Made by a program: the position numbers and the translations under genes. The notes below the pieces were generated by a model. It ran no database searches. It worked only from the letters and a program-made list of their open reading frames with translations, and was not told where the DNA came from. A stretch of DNA of 64,000 nucleotides, taken from Scleromitrula shiraiana (taxonomy: Eukaryota; Ascomycota; Leotiomycetes; Helotiales; Sclerotiniaceae). The stretch lies in NCBI GenBank assembly GCA_028455995.1, contig JABELC010000006.1, forward strand, positions 1,488,001 to 1,552,000, written 5' to 3'. Of the stretch, positions 33,481-44,466 are shown piece after piece. Positions within the stretch are counted from its first letter, which is position 1; the number at the start of each line of letters is the position of its first letter.

Positions 33481-34265
33481 CTAGAATACCAATGCTGCAC
33501 CCTTGGTCTTCTTGTCGCCACTATTCAGAAAGTTAGCTTGAAATCCCAGAGAGTATTTTGGACCTTGAAAGCAAGGATAAATAGATTATGGGAGAATCGT
33601 ACCCAAGCTCGAAGTGCTTGCAACGCTTCAAAGCCAACTGTGCCTTCGTCTTGCAAGATGTGCACTCCAATCTCAACACAACCTTCTTTGTGGTCTTAGC
33701 CTTCTTGTGGAAAACGGGCTTTGTCTGACCACCATAACCGGATTGTTTTCGATCATAACGACGCTTTCCTTGTGCGAACAACGAGGCCTTGACTCATATA
33801 TTAGTCCTGAAATTCGAATCATCCAAGGTGTTTAACTACCTTTCCAGCCTTGTATTGTGTGACCTTGTGTTGGGTGTGCTTTCGGCAATCCTTGCCTTTG
33901 CAGTAAGTGCGTCTGGTCTTTGGGACGTTGACCTATTGGGGAAAAAATGCCATGTCAGCCTTGACTCTTCATATATATGTTAAATCAATGTAGCAATTCC
34001 ACCACCCCTCCGCGCTCGAATTGATGATCGTTCCAGCTTAAAGTAAATTCTATCCCTTGTGCAAAATCGTTTCCGAAAATTTCTGACAGAGAGCTTCGTG
34101 TCTCCTCAGCCGTGAAAATATTGCTGTTTGGATGTCGAATTTTTGTTGGATCGTCGCAAATCGTTTTCCAGAATCCCAGCGCTCACTCCATCAATTCCTA
34201 TCACCATTCTCTCCATATCTCATGCAGTCCCAAATGACAACAGCGTAATAAAATCTACGTACCAT
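33481..34265 (-). CDS. RPL42: 60S ribosomal protein eL42 (L44e / L36a / RPL42)
   Basis: Four coding exons: 34265-34263, 33932-33840, 33787-33603 and 33520-33481. They give exactly 106 residues, the usual length. The product starts [12 protein letters not shown] and includes [51 protein letters not shown] and [17 protein letters not shown]. Two Cys pairs (C12/C17 and CTSC) form the zinc-binding site. eL42 sits at the tRNA exit site of the large subunit. Residue 56 is Pro, the form associated with cycloheximide sensitivity; Gln there gives resistance in yeasts. The first coding exon is only the ATG, cut directly by a GTACGT donor, and the first intron is 330 bp, much longer than others in the window. 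Long first introns after a minimal start exon are common in fungal ribosomal protein genes. Confidence 0.95.
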
Positions 34266-35086
34266 CTTGGCGATTTATGTGGTGGTCGCTGGATTGATGT
34301 TGTTAGTAGCGTCGTTGATAAATTTTGAAATTTCGTGAAGTTGGATTGAGTGTGCGCTTTCGCTTGGGACTAGGGCCTTGCCGCTTTGAGACAAATTACT
34401 GCACGTGACTGAAAGTAAATTTCAGAGATTTGCAAGGCGAGTAGGAGAGTCCAAGGGGAAAAAACAAATGCTTTGAGATTCGAAAGGATTGACTTCAAAA
34501 TGCAAGAACAAGGTCTACAGATTACCATATTGTTGAACCATGTTACCTCTCAATTCATATTCATCCATGAGTCTCATGAACGATCCAGGGCACACTCACT
34601 CACTACCTACATAGTACATAGTAGGTACCTTCAAATTTTCGGCATCGACTGTTTCTATTAAATGAGTACATGTGAATGTTTTGACCAGAATATTAGAATA
34701 TACGATAGACTTCGTTGATGCCATCCTTTGTTTTTCAGCTCAGAAGAGTCTGTTCTAATGGAAATCGGTCCCGGATATCATGACATCCGAAGCACACCTT
34801 TGTCTTCGGTCAAATAATACTCCTTATGTACTACTATGCACTTATTATTATTATTATTATTATTACTAGTGGCCATCAAATTGAAATACGAGAACGAAAA
34901 CGACAATTCAATGGCTCAAGAGAATATTTGTATCATTGATATATTATTGAATGATGGAAATGGACTTACTTACATATTACTCGTATCACGTCATGACTTG
35001 TGGCAACGATTTCTCTTTGTCCAGACGTGAAGTGCAATAATATAATTGAGTTTACCTATTTACTTTTACAACCATTATTACCGATA

Positions 35087-35109
35087 TATGTAGGTAAATT
35101 ACCTACATA
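35087..35109. promoter_or_regulatory. 23-bp dyad ahead of the P450
   Basis: Arms of 11 bp (TATGTAGGTAA and its reverse complement) flank a single central A. A wider TTTACCTAT / ATAGGTAAA pair at 35051-35059 and 35107-35115 overlaps it. It lies about 590 bases before the P450 ATG. Regulatory function is inferred from structure only. Confidence 0.3.
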
Positions 35110-35229
35110 GGTAAAGACAATGCGCGCAGTGCGGTAAGCGGTTCAACTTGCCAAAAGTACAATTGAAGGAAGTACTCTGCCTCTTAAATGCGACTCTTGG
35201 ACACGTCTCTGCTTAAAAATAGCATGCTT

Positions 35230-35285
35230 GAGACAAGTTCCCAGGATTTGAGACGAGTTTCCAGGATTTGAGACGAGTATTTCTT
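35230..35285 (+). repeat. 20-bp tandem repeat, about 2.5 copies
   Basis: The units GAGACAAGTTCCCAGGATTT and GAGACGAGTTTCCAGGATTT differ at two positions, and a third copy begins with GAGACGAGT. It lies upstream of the P450. Confidence 0.85.
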
Positions 35286-35695
35286 AAGCAATCATCAATC
35301 ATAATATAATCTTAGGACCTCAATTGGTTAAATAGAATCGTTGAAGATGCAGTTTCCACCTTCAGTCTTCATCTTCTTTCACGGCAAGATTGTAGTCCGA
35401 GGTTAGTTCTGTGTCCATCCATCAAATTTATTAAGCGCCTACTCCTTACTCAATTCGCCACTACTACCTTTCTATATCTACTTGGATCCGTTACTTCTTG
35501 CCTTGTAACTCTACATACGCACATACGCACGCATACATATATATATACTTGTGATCCCCAAAGACTTCCATACTTTAGATGTTGTGTTTTCACGACATAG
35601 GTCGGTCGGTCGCATTGGATTTCATTCGCAAATATTTAAGTTATCCTTATTAATACTGGTCCGTGCACGAAAGACGTGCGCCATTGAGCTTGAAG

Positions 35696-37790
35696 ATGAT
35701 TCCCATTTTCAATCTTCTCCTAATCATAATACCAAGTTATTGGATTTTTTCCAATATTGTAGGGCTCAGAAATAATATCGCTGCTGCCAAACGATCAGGG
35801 CTACCATATGTAGTAACTCGTCAGTTAAATTCCAGTGCTGATCAGAAAAGTAAATAATACTGATTCATTTCCAGCCATTAACCTCTATAATACATTTTGG
35901 TTGCTCACACATAAAACATGGCTACCTCTGATCAAGAGGCTTCCCAACTCTTGGACGGAGAATTGGGTGAAGTGAGTAGTTCATTGACGATTTTGAAGAA
36001 ATTTCTAACAACAATTATAGTTATTTGACACCTGATTGGTGTTGGGAATTGCTATACGAGCCATTAACCAAAACTGGGGACACATTTCTTACTGTTTCCC
36101 CCGGATCAATTCTTGCCTTCATCTCAAATGCAGAAGCAATTCATCAAATTACAACTCGCCGAGAGGCGTTTCCAAAACCACTCGCGTCTTACAAAATTCT
36201 CGAGATATTCGGTCGAAATGTTTTGACGACCGAAGGTATTGAATGGAGGCAGCATAGGAAGATATCATCACCATCTTTCACAGAGAAGAATAATGCTCTA
36301 GTGTTTGCAGAATCATGCAGTCAAACCAAAGGAATGTTGAGGAAATGGTTGGGGCCTGATGGTAAAGGGAATGTTACCTTGGAGGAAGTTCCCACTGACA
36401 CGATGCGTATTACACTACACATTATTAGTAGAATTGGGTTTGGGGTTCGGCTCCTTTGGCCAGGCGAAGAATTGAATGAGGGAAAGCAAGAATCTATTTA
36501 CAGTAGTAATGACCCCCCTGCAGGCCATACTATGAGTTTCGAAAGGGCGCTCAGCACACTTTTAGAGAAAATGATCTGGGTGCTACTTGTTCCGAAATGG
36601 CTATTGAGTTAGATTTCCAAGAAACAAATTTTTGGGATATCACAGCTAACTGTATTTCAGAGCGTATGCCGTTCCATGCGGCTCATGAAGCCGCAGAATC
36701 ATACGATAATTGGGGCAGATATATGAATGAGTTGTTTGCTCAAAAGGTACAGGATGCTAAAGAAGGAAAGGGAGCCGAAGGTATGGATATCATGGGCTCT
36801 TTAGTCAGAAGCTCGTATGGACCTTCCAGCGCGGCTGACGGTTCTAAATCCTCACCAAACGGACTCGAAAAGGGACAGGCTGGCAAACTTGCCCTTTCTG
36901 ATTCAGAAATCCTTGGCAATGCGTTTATCATGATTGTAGCGGGACATGAAACTACCGCTAACTCGATCCATTTCTCTTTAATGGAGCTTGCAATAAATCC
37001 CACAGCGCAAAGACAAATACAAGCCGAAGTACAAAAGATCTTCGGTGAGAAAGATCCGGAAACTTGGGAATATGATGCAAATATCAATACCCTTTTAGGA
37101 GGAATGGTTGGTGCAACATTGAATGAGCAACTTAGACTTATGCCACCAGTTATTAGCATCCCAAAGTCGGTGGGGAAATCCCATGATCAGACCATTGTCA
37201 TAGACGGAAAGAAAATCACCCTTCCTGCGGGAACGCATATCAACCTCAATACCGTAGGCCTCCATAGGAACCCGAGATACTGGCCAACCGAGCCCTCAAA
37301 AGTAAATGGACGGGCGGACGATCTCGACGATTTCAAGCCTGAGAGATGGCTTGTAAAGCGATCCGCCAATGAACATAAGGATATGGATAGTGCAACGGAA
37401 TCCTCAGAAGATGATGATTTTGGAGGCTTCACGGGCAAAGATACATCCGAAGAATTATTCCGTCCAGTCAGAGGTTCATACATTCCTTTCTCCGATGGTG
37501 CTCGTTCTTGCTTGGGACGAAGACTTGCCCAAGTAAAAGTAATGGGCGTCTTGGCCGTGATATTCCAGAAGTATTCCATCGAGCTTGCTGTTGATCAGTG
37601 GGCAACAGATGAAGAAGTTTCAAGAATGTCTCTGGAAGAGAAAAGGGAATTATACGGCAAGGCAAAAACAAAAGCTCGCCAGACGATTAGAGGAGCCACA
37701 ACACTCATCACTTTGAAACTCCATCCAGGTTTCATTCCGGTTCGATTGGTAAAGAAGGGAGAAGAACGTTTTGTCAATATTTTAGACTAG
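35696..37790 (+). CDS. cytochrome P450 monooxygenase
   Basis: Four exons, 35696-35819, 35875-35971, 36021-36607 and 36661-37790, give 645 residues. The N-terminus is a membrane anchor (MIPIFNLLLIIIPSYWIF). The I-helix oxygen-binding motif is AGHETT (about 363), the K-helix ExxR is EQLR (about 425), and the heme loop is FSDGARSCLG (about 547) with the ligand Cys. The protein is longer than the usual 500-550 because of low-complexity insertions: GSKSSPNGLEKGQAG before the I helix, and an acidic ESSEDDDFGGF stretch before the heme loop. Intron 1 has an unusual GTCAGT donor and intron 3 a weak GTTAGA donor. Both are required, because they restore PYVVTPINLYN and PKWLLKRMPFH. The enzyme should be an ER-membrane monooxygenase needing a P450 reductase. 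Family and substrate are not assignable by eye, and no biosynthetic core gene is adjacent. Confidence 0.88.
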
Positions 37791-38447
37791 CTTTTATTTT
37801 GCATGATACCAACCTGTTATATGGTCTATTGGGAGATTCGTGTTTTAGGACTCTACGACGAGTCTTGAACGTTTAATTAATCATATTCTTAGCTTAGAGT
37901 ACAAATCCTTTAAATAAGTATTATCGATTTATAATTTTAGTCGCTTGTAGAAAGAGGAGATTGGGTTGAGTTGTATAGTCATAACTACATGTATTTATGT
38001 TAATTATTAATTGCCTGCGGTACAAGTCCTGGAGCGGCTTCCAAGAGTTTGGACATCGCATCTGCATCGCAACCTTACAACCTTACAACCTTACTTGCTG
38101 TAACAACATGAGAAGCTTTAAAACAACATCCTCGATGTGGAAGAGTAAGTATGATATTCCTAAATCATTCGAGATCATAAATTAATCAGAAAATGAGGGC
38201 CATCTTATCGAATCATAACTCGTCACGTGTAAGCCCCTCTCAAATGTTTTTTTTTCTCGGCATTTAGAGCTAGCGTTCGGTTTGTTTTGTTGACATCCCT
38301 AAACCTTACTACGCGATCCCTTCCTCATCTATCCCCCACAATATTTGCTTTCAAAAGAATCTCTACCAGGCACAACCCACTCGCAATCTCATCTTGAAAC
38401 ATATATCTTGGTCGCATTAATCCGTGAGCCATAAAACTATCTTCATC
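37791..38447. other. intergenic between P450 and SAP-like gene
   Basis: ACCTTACA is repeated three times near 38071-38094, and a poly-T run lies near 38247. No gene. Confidence 0.5.
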
Positions 38448-39587
38448 ATGTCAGGGGTCTCGAATTGGATAAAAGCGCAAAGAAAGGCGGAGTTGGTGGA
38501 CCTTGCAGAATCAATTGGACTTAAAGAGTACGGAAGACCTACGCAACTAATTTGCTTTATAATTGCGCTAATAATACCACAGCTACGATGGTTTGAAGAA
38601 AACGGAACTCGAGATTGCACTTGAAGATTACCTTGTCGAAAATTCATCGCGGCTTGTAAATGACACGCGCCTGGTCCCATATTATAACAGACGATCGGCC
38701 GGTTCGCCAGTGAAGAAGGAGCCCTCTTCTGTCCTATCTGATGCTGAGTCTAAGAGAACCTTGAGGCGCAGAACCAGACTGGCTGAGGAAATTTCAGACA
38801 CTAATGAGAATCAAACAACGTACGTGATGTGCGCGCGAGCGCGCGTTTTGCATTCTCGCAGCAGTACTAATACTCTTGCAGTGATGACTCGGAATCCGAA
38901 CAAGCTGTTGCGCGCTCTACAGCTCTCACACGTACTCCTCGCGCCAGCGCTCTTGCTTTCGCGCAGAATGTTCCTCTCCCTCCATCCCCGGCAGTAGTCG
39001 CAGATGTTATCGACCGTCGCACGGCGGTCCTACGATCCAAAGTCGATAAATACTATAAGGAATCAGGGATTGTTGAAACAGTAGAAGTTGCTCGTGAAGC
39101 AGTCTCGAATGTCGTTGCGCTCGATTTCATCTTGCTATTAGCAGAAGCATTACAACTCCAGCCGGAACTCTTAGTAAACAAATACGCATTCACAATTCCT
39201 GCATTGGACTTTCTCAAAACCTCAGAATACGCGGTCAGGATTCCGGATTTATTTTTGCTATTGACTGCCTCTTTCTGGGGACCTTTTACACTTTGGTTGT
39301 GTACGAGTCTTCTCATTCCGTTATTTGGAGCCTACTTCTTTAATTTTACAAGCAAGCCAACTACCCGAATTCAGACGCGTTATTCATTCGATCCATTGAC
39401 GTTCAATATCATAAAAGGCCTCCTTACATTTGTGATCTACGGCCAAGATGCCACATTTGGTGGGCTTGTAGACCTTGAGCATGTTGCTAGAATCAACTCA
39501 GCACTCTATGGAGGTTACCAAAGTGTCCTTGTCGGCACTGGAATTGGAATTCTGGTTACCATGTACGATGCAGTACTTAAGAAGTAG
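38448..39587 (+). CDS. conserved fungal membrane protein with N-terminal SAP-like region
   Basis: Three exons, 38448-38527, 38583-38819 and 38882-39587, give 340 residues. Residues 1-50 (KAELVDLAESIGLKDYDGLKKTELEIALEDYL) have the two-helix spacing of SAP/HeH modules, which usually bind nucleic acid or chromatin. A Ser/Arg-rich linker follows, then a C-terminal half with several hydrophobic segments (about 190-300), including WGPFTLWLCTSLLIPLFGAYFF, and a last helix ending YDAVLKK. This SAP-like-plus-membrane layout recalls inner nuclear membrane proteins, but that comparison is inference and I cannot name the family. The second intron contains an almost pure alternating GC stretch. Confidence 0.7.
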
Positions 39588-42150
39588 TTGTACTTTGCAG
39601 TTTCTGGATTATCAGGCCAATTTCCCAACTGGATGAGGACATTGAGCTACAATTTTCAACGAGAGTTCATGCCATCTCTCGTCCCACTCTAAGTCTAAAT
39701 CAATTTGGCCTCGGCTCTTAGCCCTTTGATAACGAAGTTGGGTATCATACCCTCAGCGACAGTAGGTAGTAGTATAGATGCTATACGTGCCGTAGGCGTA
39801 TATCGTCAATCAGTTTTGGATATTCTTGTACTACCAAATATCATTCATGCAGCGGTATAGGAAATTGGGGCCTCTCTTACTCTTATTTTCAGCATCACTC
39901 ACTTTCAGCATTTTTTCCTTGACATTAGTCTCTCCCCAGTTGTGCCAACACAATCGTCTCCAGTTTCGAGATTCATGGGAAAGGCGTTGCAGGTGTGACT
40001 GAATGGTATGGATACCTATACTGGGTCTTCTTTTATTTTTCCTTCTTTTATCTGGTCTGGGGGTTCGGGCGTTCTTTATGGTGTATGGGAGGGAAGGGAT
40101 ATGGTGGTAGGATGTTTTGGGGCTTGGGACGGATGGCCTGCGTGCTTGTTGTATTTTGTTTTTGTTTTTGCGTTGACATAGTAGGAGATATCATCCTTCA
40201 TCCGATCATAATTTCGAATATTGAGTTTTCTTGTGAAGTTGAAAGGTTTTCGTATTGCTCTGATCCCTTCTCGTACTATTTTAACTTCTCGCCATAGGTG
40301 CGTGCGGGGTTCTGAGTAGAGACTATAAATGGTGGCAGCTTTGTGAGGTTGAATCACTGAGCTCGACGCAAATTATCTTTGACGTGTTCAAGGGTTGCAG
40401 CCAGTCTCATGGCATGCCTAAATACTCGGCGTAGAGAAAAAACAATATGGTCAGTACCACTGTATGTACAGGGAAGAAACTTGATAGGGTTTCGTTGTCG
40501 TTATCATTCGATATTTTCTTGCTGTCAATTTTCGTACCCATTGCCACCTTCAAGATCCCCATATCCGTCTTAAAGCATATCCTTGAAATCTAGAACTGCT
40601 GTGAAATTTCGAAACACCTAAATCAGCATTCAGGACACTTGCTTTACTGAATTAAGACAACCATCTCAGGCCTGATTATGGTAGCTTAGCCCATTGATGC
40701 TTCGGACCCGTTGCTCGCGCCTTCGGGTTTTTATGGCTGTTGTATTGGGTTCGGGTGTTAGGAGATATTCACTTCTTTCTGCAGAAGAGGATATACTAGC
40801 ATTATATCTCTCGTCTCATCACAAATTCATGAATATTCCTACCTTGTGCGGAGTAGTTCTGGGAATATATAAGTTACTTGTGTCGACAGCTAAGCAACTG
40901 CTCGATCAACCTGAGAACAAGAATAGTTCGCATGCTATCATGAGTGGTAAAGCGTTTGGAGCGGACTGTTTAACACTTGACTTTATGGTTACTGGGCAGG
41001 TGGATAGGGTAAACCTAACTCTTCCCAAATTCTTACTGTCGTTTTTCCGTACTTGCTGGCTTTGTTGCCATACACTGCTTGACAGTGAATTCCTAGAAAA
41101 CGACAACGAGCATAGTGCACTAACGACAGTGACAATTCCAGGATTCTATCCGCAATATGCTGCTGTAATTATATCATTGCTTGGTGAGAAATGCCAATAG
41201 AGTTCACAGAATCGTTGAATGTGCCTCCTGAAGAGTGTTCTAAATCCATCCTCCAAGTCGCAAGTTCCGATGTTGTGAAGGTGCTGTCGAAGAACTCTAC
41301 GGAAGTCTGATCAATTTATCCTCCTCAAGAAGCAAAGATCTAGAGACTGGTAATGAATTTTGACCACTTCATCCCTACCTCGGCTATACTCATCCCATTT
41401 CCTCAAACCAGATACAGCTAATAAAAAAACACAACACCAATACCTTCATTCACAAACTTCTTCGGAGGATCTTTCCACCAAAAGATTCCAGATAACCGCA
41501 AGAGAGATACTCCGAATTCGCGGCTAAAGCGGGAATTTACTTTGGAGTCGGGACAAGAGTCGAAAACAATATGGAACCATGCTAAAGACTATCCAAACAT
41601 TTTGTTCGCATGACTTCTGGTACACACCTGGGCAGGAGGTTCTAATGATCCACTCGGGAAGACTTGCTGTAGGTTTAATCTTATCTGATTTTCTTATTTC
41701 TTGTTATTAGTAAAGGTGTGTGAGATGGACGCTGTTATCTCGTCTTTCTATTGTTGCTTGGTTGGTTTTCGTACTTGAGACTAGAAAGTGGTAGTGTGCA
41801 AAAATGAATTCTAAGTCAAGAAGGATCTCTGATTCTAATGCAATCATGATATTGATAGAAAACAGACAGACCTTGAACCCAATAAAGCTGATTTCACTGC
41901 GTTCTCTCATCTTTAGAACTTCTCATATCGTGTTGAAATTGATTGCTTGGGACTTATTATCCACTAGAAATAGTAAGAGATGCAGTGCAATTTTTAGTTG
42001 ATTTTCCTATTTTCCCATATCTCTCCCATAAATGCCAATCAAAAGGTCTATATATACAAGTTTTAAATAATTCCAAATAAGATGCGTTTCCATAACGCCA
42101 CAATAGAAAAGCACCTCCTAGTACCTATCCATCAAATATCATACAACACA
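39588..42150. other. 2.5-kb region without a supported gene
   Basis: One 168-codon plus-strand frame (40697-41200) is listed separately at low confidence. Other frames are short and unlike any family. No repeats or element ends were seen. Confidence 0.5.
40697..41200 (+). CDS. hypothetical open frame, unsupported by homology
   Basis: The ATG at 40697 opens 167 codons. The product has eight Cys scattered without pattern and a few hydrophobic segments. I recognise no family, see no signal peptide, and the codon choice does not look selected. A frame of this length is not rare by chance in 64 kb read six ways. Confidence 0.15.
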   Translation: MLRTRCSRLRVFMAVVLGSGVRRYSLLSAEEDILALYLSSHHKFMNIPTLCGVVLGIYKLLVSTAKQLLDQPENKNSSHAIMSGKAFGADCLTLDFMVTGQVDRVNLTLPKFLLSFFRTCWLCCHTLLDSEFLENDNEHSALTTVTIPGFYPQYAAVIISLLGEKCQ

Positions 42151-42927
42151 CTACCTCGCTGCCCCCGTCGCTCTCGCCGCCCCCGTAGCATTATTCACAT
42201 TCTGCATATTCCCACTAACCGCACTCTCACAACTCATCATGCTACACTGAGCCTCCAAATTCGGAGGTTGGGTCACCGCCACACGACTTGCGTTTGTAGC
42301 TGCTGCCCATAAACTCCCGATGTTTGGGAGCACGGTACAGCACCGGTTGTAGTTGACGGCCATGGTGGCATCTTGGGTGGTCATTACGCCAGATTGGACC
42401 ATTTGGAGGTTACTGACGATGGAGGGGAAGTTTCCCATAAGCACTTTGGCGCTGTTGATGCCTGCTTGAGATAGCTTGGGAGTTTTCATGAGAGTGGCGA
42501 GTTGGACGGGTTCATCTTTGGCGAATAAGACGGCGTTGTTAAGTTTCTGGTTAGTGTGTTAGTTATTTGTTTACAATTATTTTGCATTTTCTAGGAAATG
42601 ATGAATATGAAGTAGGTATGTCACGCATGCAAGTGCCAAATGAGAGCTATGAACATACAGTGGTGTTATTGGGATCATCGACTGGCAGGTTGTTAGTGAC
42701 AAATACATGCCAATGAAGAAGGGATCGAGCTTACGATATGCGTTGACTGTGTTTACAGAAGTTGCCCAATTGTTGAGTGAGTTCTTCACATCATTTGGGG
42801 TTGGTGGATTTGCAGGTGCTAACTTTTTGGGCGTCGCAACTGCTGCTGCAACTGGTCTGGTTGTAGTGGCTGCAAGTGATGTGCATACGAATGACACGAG
42901 CAAGATGATGAATGCAAACGATTGCAT
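42151..42927 (-). CDS. secreted protein, family not recognised (mostly helical, Cys-containing)
   Basis: Three exons, 42927-42735, 42681-42659 and 42546-42151, give 203 residues. The 23-base middle exon encodes LDDPNNTT and is needed to join TVNAY to KLNNAVLFAKDEPVQLATLM. A signal peptide (MQSFAFIILLVSFVCTSLA) precedes an Ala/Pro/Thr-rich stretch and then an amphipathic helical region of about 110 residues. The C-terminal part has four Cys (RCC, QC, SC) and an Ala/Gly/Thr tail. The layout recalls small fungal cell-wall or hydrophobic-surface-binding proteins (HsbA-like), but I cannot confirm a family. The role is probably extracellular. The second intron (112 bp) is longer than most in the window. 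Confidence 0.65.
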
Positions 42928-44466
42928 GGTCGTGAAATTGAAAAATTGAACGAATACAAGATGACTGGCAATTTATTATGTGTATATCATGTGTATAAAA
43001 GTACAAGCCCTCAGCAACCAGGCCGGGCAGATTAAGAGTAAACTAAGAGAATGAAAAAAAAGACGATGTCTACCGGAGCATGTCGAAGCAACAAACGGCG
43101 CGAATGTCCTGGGTATTAATTTCATAATTCTGGTAAGAGTAGATCTTGTATGCATAGGACTAGCTAACCCAATCCGCATTAAGGCTTCTTGGAGTTTGTA
43201 CATAATGACACAAGAATGAAGTGCCAAGTCCAATAAGATCTCTAAAATCATAATCTACAGAACAAAGAATGTCGTACTCTCCTATAAATTTGGGTGAGAG
43301 CGTTGGGGGATCGACTGTTGCCAAGAGATATAAGGTGAACCTATGCCCGTGGCAGTTTCACTGGAGTTGAGGATTCGCTCGAAACAGTACCAAAGCGCAT
43401 GAAAATTTTGACATAAACATACCCCTGTTTTCAACATGCCATTGACGAATAACAAATTATTATAGGTAGATTCAACCTGCCAAACGATAAAGAAGAAATA
43501 AGACTCCGTTGAAGCTTCCTTGAGAAGTTGATTCATTCATGCCTTCCAGATACAAGTTCAAGTAAACTTTTAATAATCTATGCATCCTGGTAGTCTGTAT
43601 ATTACCTTCATAAAAGTTTTGTACTACAGCAGAATGCATATTCCACGATCGAATATTGTAGATGAATAACGTTGCCATTTCTGTCCGACTAGGAAGCAGA
43701 AATCATGTGTAATCTTACGTAGAAATCGATAGACACTAACGAGACAACAAGAACAAGAACAGCATGCAAAATAGAAAATAAGGTCAAACCACAAGATCGT
43801 TCAATCTATAGATAGAAAAACTATATGTATAAAGTCTTGGAGGGCAACAAGTGCCGGTCTCGAGTAAGTATGTTACACCAGATGTTTACCTCTCCAACTT
43901 GATACTTCAATTACTGCAGAGAAAGAAGGGCTAACGCTAGCATCTAGGCAGCGACTTTATCGGCCCAATGTGAAGAGATCTGATTTTGTTTCATCAATAG
44001 GCGTTTGAGATCAATGACACTTCTTGATGTACTTGAGTAAAAATTTCAGGTTACCTGTCCTTAGCACGTGCAGATTCAGTCAAGGAAACACGTGATGGAA
44101 GTTTTTCCCAACTCCTCACGTGCCATATCACGTTTCCATTGCCGTGTGTGCTTGACAGATTGCTATTTCTGGTGTTGAGATAAACAGATTTTCCTTAATG
44201 ATTGCTTAAGAATGAGACCAGGCTGTACTGAGTTCCTTCCTGTTACGAGCAATTCAGATTCTCTACCCATTGGACTTGTAACTCAACATGTCAATTTCAA
44301 TTATACGTGATATTCACCTGGAACTTTATAAACTAAAAAGATAATCAATTCTATTCCCAACTACTTCAAAAAAACAAGCCGAGATAATCTTCCAATCATA
44401 CGATACTCCTGCATATATAGCCATCCCTAATCAATCCCCAACCCATACTCCATGTTGAAACATCAA
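42928..44466. other. intergenic region upstream of the secreted protein gene
   Basis: Small minus-strand frames at 42976-43251 and 43282-43678 do not join into a recognisable protein. A cluster of CACGTG sites lies at 44065-44122. Confidence 0.5.
44065..44135. promoter_or_regulatory. cluster of three CACGTG E-boxes
   Basis: CACGTG occurs at 44065-44070, 44089-44094 and 44117-44122, and a fourth ATCACGT half-match lies near 44127. The second and fourth sit in an imperfect inverted pair (GGAAACACGTGAT and ATCACGTTTCC). CACGTG is the core site of fungal bHLH regulators. The flanking genes both run away from or into this region (protease 3' end on one side, secreted protein promoter 1.1 kb away on the other), so the target is unclear. 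Confidence 0.4.

Larger units (their letters stand above)
34266..35695. other. divergent intergenic region between eL42 and the P450
   Basis: Holds an ATT trinucleotide run (34846-34866), a 20-bp tandem repeat (35230-35285), and dyads built on GTAGGTA/TACCTAC at 34606-34630 and 35087-35109. No gene family was seen; an ATG near 35348 opens only a 19-codon frame. Confidence 0.55.

Noticed and set aside
39995..40297. 100-codon plus-strand frame rich in Phe and Trp
   Set aside because: Composition follows T-rich DNA rather than a protein design.
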